From positions 9,947,183-10,011,182 of the forward strand of contig KK106981.1 of NCBI GenBank assembly GCA_000611775.1: a stretch of 64,000 bases of DNA. The letters are read 5' to 3'. Within the stretch, counting starts at the first letter, position 1, and each line of letters begins with the position of its first letter. Both the position numbers and the translations under genes were made by a program. Source of the stretch: Umbilicaria muhlenbergii (Eukaryota; Ascomycota; Lecanoromycetes; Umbilicariales; Umbilicariaceae). Below the pieces are notes generated by a model that was not told the origin of the DNA, made no database searches, and saw only the letters and a list, made by a program, of their open reading frames with translations. Shown here piece after piece: positions 57,862 to 64,000 of this stretch.

Positions 57862-58809
57862 GGTGCACGATACCCGACGTTCCTCAAGTATAGCCTGCGC
57901 TTGCGCGATCCGGACAGCAGAGGTGGTGTGGTGGAGATCGACCCTGCAGCATCACGCATGTGGCAGGAGGAGTGTAATGATGAGCGCTATGCGGGGCTCG
58001 CCCGGGCATGGCGGTGATGTTATACTTGGCGGGTATGGTGCGATGCTGGAATCGCGTACTTGATATAGGCTCTAAGCAAGTCCCGGATCCTCTTGTAGAG
58101 CCGCTTGACGATCGGGATTCGGGGTCCAAGCAACGCCAAGCATGGCAAGCCTGGAGTGCCCTGGAGTTTTGGCTGTTGCGGGGACCCGAAAGCCTATGGT
58201 CCTTTCGGATATAGGTGACGGGAGCAATGGCGACTCATCTACGGCTTCAAGGCTTCTCACCTTCGTCACTTCCTGCGAAGGCGGGCCTACACTTTCACTA
58301 CAGTAAATAGTCCCTCTGACGAACGTGACAGTATCGCACTCGGTCTTATAACGAGCCAGTTGAATCCCGACCGACCTTTGCATGTAGAAGAATGCAGTAC
58401 GGGCTTCTATGGCGTTGTCACTGATTGGCTGAAGATAATGTAGGCGATATTTAACCATACAAAGCTGCCTGTGTCCAGTGACTCCGCACTGAAAGGGGCA
58501 AGGGTCTTTTGACAAATCGCTGTGTGGACTGTATTATGTCTTGTGGTGTGATTTCACCCGGCGAAAGATGAGCAAGCTGTGTCGTGTGGAGCTCGCTCAA
58601 GGCTACGGAAGGACGTATTGCCCGTTTTCTTCGATTTAAGACATCGTCAGCTCGCGTGGCTACTCGGAGTGCAGCAGTGATGATTCATCGCAGTCTCGCC
58701 AGTCATCCAGGCCGTTCAACTAACTGGACCGGGTTGTCGATTTGTGTCTATGCTTTTGCACCCACCATATCCTACTCCGGAACAAACCCCCGATTTTGAT
58801 TTGGAGGCC
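57862..58809. other. Intergenic, 0.95 kb
   Basis: Holds the promoter of the DUF202 gene and the 3' region of ERV41; both genes are on the minus strand. No coding sequence with recognisable domains. Confidence 0.6.
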
Positions 58810-60280
58810 TCATTCTTCTGTTTCTGACCCATACTCCCGCCCGTGCAAAACTCCCTCCCCACCTTTCCTGCCGCCAGCTTTCCTACCCCAGATCTCTCCC
58901 GCCCACCCCATCAATTGATAGCACCATCCGCCGCCTACCAGCACCCCACTGACTACATTCACCACCCTTACCACCAACGCCAAAAGGCTCCCTCGCTCTT
59001 CGCTGATCGTCAACAGTATGGGCTCGATGTCGAACTTGAAGAAGATGCCGGGGATTTGCTGCTCGCCGACCAAGTGGGATTGCGAAGTCACCGCGTACTG
59101 ATTTGTGAAAATGGTGTCGGAGGAGGCGAGGTCGGGAGAGGTGCCGGGGCTGCGCGTATAGATAGTCGGTACCACAGAAAGGTAGTATTGGTATTTGAAG
59201 AAGTGTGAGGGCGTCGTGGCGAGAGTTCGGTCGAGGGGGTTGAGAAGGGTGGGATAGAAGGGCCCGAAGGAGAGCTCGTTGATGATGTGAGAGAAATTGA
59301 AAGCTGGAAAGGCAGGCCATGGTGTCAGCATAGATCTTCGAGCCTTTTAGGCTGTTTCAAAGATGTTGGAGGCAACTCTGGCTTGGTTCGACTGTGTCAA
59401 GAAGCAGGCATGTTACAAGCTGTTTTGTGGAAGAACGTCGAACGGTAAGGACGAGAAAAGGACCAGAACATACCGCTATGATCCAAATGCTCTCCAAACT
59501 CCATGTACCCATGCCCCCTTGCCGTGATATGGAAGTCGCCTTGCACTTTGTTGCCCTCCAGACTCCCGAAAACCCGACAAGAATCTCTGACAGCGCCCCT
59601 CAGCTTCGGCGTCTTCGGAAACTTCCTCTTTCCACCTCTCCCTCCCACTTCCCCTAGAACATGTCCCACATGCGTATCCTCTTCCCTTTGGCTCTCCATG
59701 GCTCCACTATCCAACGCGTGTACTCGCTGTCCGCCCTTGCCGTCAGCCCATTGGCCCCAGTTTGTCGGCTCCCGGTTTAGTAGATCACCGGCTAATATCC
59801 TGTCTCCGGAGGCGTCTTGCACGTTGATGTGGATGTCTGAACATTGCATCGGCATGACAATGTCAAGGTTGATTTGCAAGGTGTGGGAGACGCCCTTTTC
59901 AACGCTGAAGTGCTGGTTTTCATGGCCGCGGTACCACTGGAGGAACTCGGAGACCGAGAGGATGGTGGAGATTAGGATGAGGGCGAGAGTAGTGTAGCCA
60001 CCTGTCGAGCTGCGACGGGTATAGGTCGGTTTGGTCTTTGCTGTACGGACGAACGAGAGGGTCAGTCGGTGGAGGGAAACAAGAGACTGGCTTCGAACGG
60101 GTCCGCATCACAAAATCTGGGTACAAGTGATGCAGAGTGCTTTTCCTAGCTGCATCTAGATCTTATGGTGAGAGTCAAGCACGACTTACGGAAGGCATCA
60201 AATGTCCTCAGGCCTTCGGTGAAGCCCCCTTTCTCCCCAAAGGCTGACTCGTCCAAGCCATGATCTGCGAAGCCGTTCAT
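58810..60280 (-). CDS. ERV41: COPII vesicle protein ERV41 (ERGIC-2 type), 383 aa
   Basis: Partner of ERV46 in a cargo receptor that cycles between ER and Golgi and retrieves escaped ER proteins (family knowledge). The CDS is complement(join(58810..59303, 59474..60040, 60190..60280)). Introns are 170 bp (GTATGT...TTCCAG) and 149 bp (GTAAGT...TACAG), both phase 1. Exon 1 encodes MNGFADHGLDESAFGEKGG and the cytoplasmic start up to TFDAF. TM1 follows at about residues 45-65 (YTTLALILISTILSV). The lumenal domain has NLDIVMPMQC, then DHSAFNFSHIINELSFG across the second splice junction. TM2 is near residues 325-345 (VRVVNVVSGVLVGGGWC). The length and the N-terminal and C-terminal tails facing the cytoplasm fit the family. 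Confidence 0.93.
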
Positions 60281-61340
60281 AAGGAGCGTGGAGGCACCAT
60301 CTGACAGTGGCACTCTAAAAGGAGGAAAGCGACGACTATGCTATGTTGTCGAAGATGCCTCCTCCATGAGAGATGCAGCGCGCGATCGCGAAGATGCCAG
60401 CTATGCGAACCGCCGGCGGCTCAGCCTTATCGAGCGGCAGCGGGCAGCGTACTAGCGCTTTCTTCAAGAAAACCATTTAAGATCCTCCAAGTTCTCCTGT
60501 GCACGGGGAGACGGGATGCTACTATCTATTTAAGTGTCCTTGCTCAAACTCCTAACAACTGGGGAAAGAGGTGTTTCACAAGTCTAAGATGCCACAGTGC
60601 GGCATCCAGCAGTTTATGTGTATATTGGTTTTGAAAAATCATTCTAGAGACAAATATGTACAAAGGCCAGCAGCTGCTGATTCGAACATTGAACAGTAAT
60701 GGTACCGTCAATCACATCGCACATGGCGAGCCCAGTTGATGTTCGAGAAGCAGCGGCAGCAACAGTGAAATGAGTATACAAGGTGACTAGATGGGTTGAC
60801 CGAGGGCTAGTCAGGCCGGCTCAGCGGCGCAAGGAAACCCAAGCACCACGAGATCGAGCGAAAGATCATATGCGATACCCATTCCAGCGGTCCCTGACAC
60901 GCAGAAGTAGACCCATAATTGCACGCCAGCTGCACCGTACTGCTCCGTCCCTATCATGTGTTCTAAGGCAAAATGGTTGGACTTCCGCGCCTGCGTACCG
61001 TCGGTTGCGATCACAATCATCAAGTCGAAAAAGGAGAGGTAAAACACCAGGAGATGTAAGAAGGGTAAAGGTGTATATTGCGTCCCTCTAACAGAGTAGA
61101 GCCTGTGCGTGGCGTAGACCGGACAAGAGCCAATGGACGCCGCATCGCCGCTAGGTAGTGGCGCAGATTGTACAGAGGGTTTCTGTTGTCACCGATGCCG
61201 ATTCTTATGTAATCCCAGAAACCCACCATGCGAGGGAGGTAATATGGACCGAGAAGAGAAAGGAAGGAACTGGCGGATGCAATGCTACTGACAGATGCGA
61301 AGGAAATCATGTCGTAAATAATCAAGTCTAGCTTCGCTTC
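60281..61340. other. Intergenic, 1.06 kb
   Basis: Promoter of ERV41 and 3' region of the SUN gene, both on the minus strand. An out-of-frame ATG with a short ORF lies just upstream of the ERV41 start (60300-60277). Nothing else recognised. Confidence 0.6.
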
Positions 61341-62783
61341 CTACTCTGAGAGGGCGTAAGTAGCAGTCCCGGACAAGACTTGGACCTACATATCTTTGTT
61401 AGTTACGAACGAGGAAGAATTCGCGACGTCAACACTTACTGTGCAGCCCATTTGGTTGCATGAGCTGTAGTCCGCACCACTACAGTATTGACCGTTTTGT
61501 AGCCTGCATTTACCGCTCAAATTGTCGCCCATGATTTCAACGGTGTAGTCAAGCGGTGTGTAAGAGCTTGGGTTATTTTGGGCGGTCGAGGCAATTGAGA
61601 GCCACGTCTTACCAGAGGCATCCATGCCAACTCCGAGGTAGGAAGGCGCCCAGTTGCCCATGCCCGAGCCATCAGTGCCCCAAGTGCATGCATCTGCCTC
61701 TGCCACACCCTTGTTGTTGATGTAATATTGAGCGCTTGTAGGCTTTCCTTGCCAATGGTAATAAGTGCTAGCATCGGGGACAGTCAATGGGTGAGTGTTG
61801 CCACCTTGTGTATTCAAGGGAACGGTCTCGGATTCGGTGCCGGGGTAGTCAGTACGGCAAATAGCGGCATTGTTGCTAAGCGAGTTCTTCACGTTGACGT
61901 TGCCGACGCCCTCGATGCAAAGATATTTCGACAAGCCAGGGTTAGTCAGGCGAAGCTTACCACCTGAGCAAGACAGACCTCCCACGGATTGACCTGTAGA
62001 ACCTTGGGTGCTCGGCCACTGGGACTTCTGGTAACCTGGAGGGCATGCGTAGGAGCACATGGCCCCCTCCTTACAGCTTCCGCCTGAAACTTCAGTTGAC
62101 ATTTCCACGACTTGGTCGCCCTGGATCACAACATTCTGGACACCAGACCAGCCACCAATGTTGAGCCACGGGATCTCGATGGCCCCATAGGCCGAGGGAA
62201 ACTCGGAGCAGTCAAGCTCGCCATCAGGGAACTCTGTGTCGAGGCCCTGACCTCCAGGAGTAGCGCTTGAGCTCGAATAGCTGTACGCCGAGGACACTGC
62301 TGCAGAGGTCGCGGGAGACGAGGTCGACGATGCGGCTGCAGACGAGGGGGCTGCATACGAGGACGTGAGAGTTGTCGCGACATCCTGGGCTGAAGAAGTG
62401 GAAGGTCTCTTTTGGTAGAGTTGTGCACCTACGCCAGTTGCAGTTGAAGTAGCTGTCGAAACGAAAGCCGTCGAAGTAGATGCTGCCGAAGGGAATGCTG
62501 TCGAAACGGGCGTTGCAGCGGCAGAGGATGCGCAGTCGAGATCGGCTCCTTGACCGTTTGCCCATTGCAATGTGCCATTGGCAATACCGCCGCACACATC
62601 AGCCTGGGAGATTGTTTGGCCGTTCAGCTCGTATGCAACGACGGTCGGACCTGGAACGCTGACGACTTCCGTCTCCGCAGGAGAGCGCTTGTCTGCATGG
62701 CGGTGATGATGTCTGTGCGGCTGCGCTGCGACGATGGATCCAGCCGTCGCGAGCGTCAGCGCAATGTTGGTAGAGAATTTCAT
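61341..62783 (-). CDS. SUN-family cell-wall protein (SIM1/SUN4/UTH1 type), 462 aa
   Basis: Secreted beta-glucan-associated protein involved in septation and wall remodelling in fungi (family knowledge). The CDS is complement(join(61341..61385, 61440..62783)). The 54 bp intron (GTAAGT, GTAACTAAC branch, ATATGTAG) separates GCT from VQVLSGTATYALSE, which is the normal SUN C-terminus. A signal peptide covers about residues 1-20 (ending SIVAAQ), followed by a His-rich stretch (HRHHHRHADKR) with a possible KR processing site, then a Ser/Thr/Ala linker to about residue 180. The SUN domain covers about 190-462 and contains the family's C-x5-C-x3-C-x24-C signature exactly (CKEGAM, CSYA, C..., C), near residues 236-270. 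Confidence 0.94.
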
Positions 62784-64000
62784 TCTGTCGTAATCGGTCG
62801 CAATGCGAAATCGATAAGGATTGGAGTGAAGTCTATCGAAGACTTCTTTGGATTGCCGTGGGTCGCGTGCTTGACGTTGCGTTCAATTGATATTGTGCTG
62901 TGATAGCTGGTTGATTGTGCAGTGAGAGCTCGAAGGTCCTGAAGGTAAGACAGCCAGTGTCAGTATGCGCTCTCTGCTGTGCGACGGTGAAGAAATGGGC
63001 GGAAGTGCCAATAGCGATAGCCAGTATCGCGGTGTGTAATAGTGCAGGATCTATGACCAATTGTCGCGGAGCAGAACAGACATACACTGAGGGACTATGG
63101 TTGTAGCAAGGTAGGACGGTGCGTTCTGTACAGTGACTTGATGCGACAGGTGAACTGCTGGTTGTGTTGTGAAAGCTAAGCTGCTGATTGTAGGAGGTGT
63201 TTTCAAATGAATGTGGGAGGAAGTGCAACTTCCTGGACGGCTGGGGAAAGACTGCGAGAGCAGCGTGAAGGCCCTCAGGGTGAAGCAGCAATGAAAGTGA
63301 ATGTGTGGATGAAGGATGGAGGGAGGCAGATGAGAGAAACGGGAAAGGAAAAGGAAAAGGAAAAGGAAAACACGGCACGCTGGGGAATGGCGAATGGAAT
63401 GAGGGAAATTGGGGGCAGTTTGCGCGGCTGGCTGGGCGCTAGCAGGGGTGCAGGGGTGAGCGGACATTGGATGTGGGTTCGGTGAGCCAATGAGAGCACC
63501 CGCGCGGAAACTCTCTTCCACGCTCGGCGCTGATCTCATCAAAAGAAGACGACGATCATTCTCGCGCTTCATTATTCTCGCACACGACATGAAAGAACGT
63601 TCCAATCTGGCACAATGGAGGGGAAACGACAAGGCAGAAAGAAGTCGAGGAAGCACAAGAAGACTAAGTGAAAGCCTTGAAACAGATGGATGACAAGACC
63701 AACATACCCAGTTTGTTCTCACGACCAGTGCTTTGTTTGAAGATTGTCGCGGACTCTTGTCGCAGACAAGAAGCAGCTGGGTGAAGGCGAGTTTTGTTGT
63801 TTCGTCAAAGGGACAGTGCTAGCCTGTGCAACCGGGTGATGGTATGAAAGAGAGTGAATTTGGTGACAATGAATGGTTCAACGGTGCGATGCGAATCACT
63901 AAAGGAGCGTGGTGGAGACTGAAGACGAGGTCGAATCAAGGTGCGAAAGTGGGCAGAGCCAGGGCTTTTCTATCCCAGCGGTTCAGCATGCTCGGATGCA
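62784..64000. promoter_or_regulatory. Upstream region of the SUN gene to window end
   Basis: 1.2 kb of promoter and leader for the minus-strand SUN gene. A GGAAAA hexamer run (63341-63370) reads as CT-rich on the gene strand. No further gene could be supported before the window ends. Confidence 0.5.
63341..63370. repeat. (GGAAAA)n hexamer run
   Basis: About five copies of AAGGAA/GGAAAA in tandem; pyrimidine-rich on the minus strand, upstream of the SUN gene. Confidence 0.9.

Noticed and set aside
33752-64000. tRNA or 5S rRNA genes
   Set aside because: I scanned by eye for GGTTCGA-type B boxes on both strands; the few partial hits (for example near 59384) lack the flanking stems. A covariance-model search would settle it.
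1-64000. CRISPR arrays
   Set aside because: No regularly spaced short repeats; the genome is fungal and the repeats present are transposons or microsatellites.

Overview
The window looks like nuclear DNA of a filamentous ascomycete (Pezizomycotina; class not determined). The coding half has short GT-AG introns of about 45-170 bp with CTAAC/CTGAC-type branch sites, fungal cell-wall proteins (a DUF1996-WSC protein and a SUN-family protein) and single-copy housekeeping genes typical of this group. It is split into two compartments that meet at about 33751: an AT-rich block made entirely of broken transposons, and a block of normal base composition carrying intact genes.

The AT-rich block (1-33751) is nested transposons heavily altered by C-to-T type mutation. 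Three copies of one LINE (ORF1 with zinc knuckles; ORF2 with endonuclease, reverse transcriptase and RNase H) form the base: copy A (1-5238, +), copy C (5239-6654, -, 5' part only) and copy B (7327-9727 and 30780-33751, +). Copy B is split by a 21 kb LTR-bounded insert (140 bp LTRs at 9728-9867 and 30640-30779, target duplication ATTTC). That insert carries a + strand Ty3-type gag-pol (about 9868-15220), a second, antisense chromodomain Ty3 element (about 15455-17826 and 24672-28134), and a third, complete antisense chromodomain Ty3 element inside the second (17827-24671, 228 bp LTRs, target duplication TTGAT). A GC-rich foldback element (6655-7326) and a TA-rich island (28135-29023) do not share the style of their surroundings. 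Two pieces of possible non-retroviral coding sequence (+ strand 18420-19183 and 29101-30462) are the least explained content.

At 33751 the LINE poly(A) tail abuts a 5'-truncated methyltransferase pseudogene. The gene-bearing block follows: a fungal protein of unknown function (34717-36735, -); a 4.7 kb region with an assembly gap and a Tc1/mariner fragment; phosphoinositide phospholipase C (41435-44842, +); IMP4 of the small-subunit processome (45864-46813, -) divergent from the nonsense-mediated-decay helicase UPF1/NAM7 (47252-50601, +); a secreted DUF1996-WSC protein (54006-56146, +); a DUF202 membrane protein (56669-57861, -); the COPII cargo-receptor subunit ERV41 (58810-60280, -); and a SUN-family cell-wall protein (61341-62783, -). 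Exon structures were worked out by hand from splice signals and family continuity, and the joined lengths are whole numbers of codons. The genes are not an operon or an obvious pathway; RNA/ribosome functions (IMP4, UPF1) and secretory/cell-wall functions (WSC, ERV41, SUN) simply neighbour each other.
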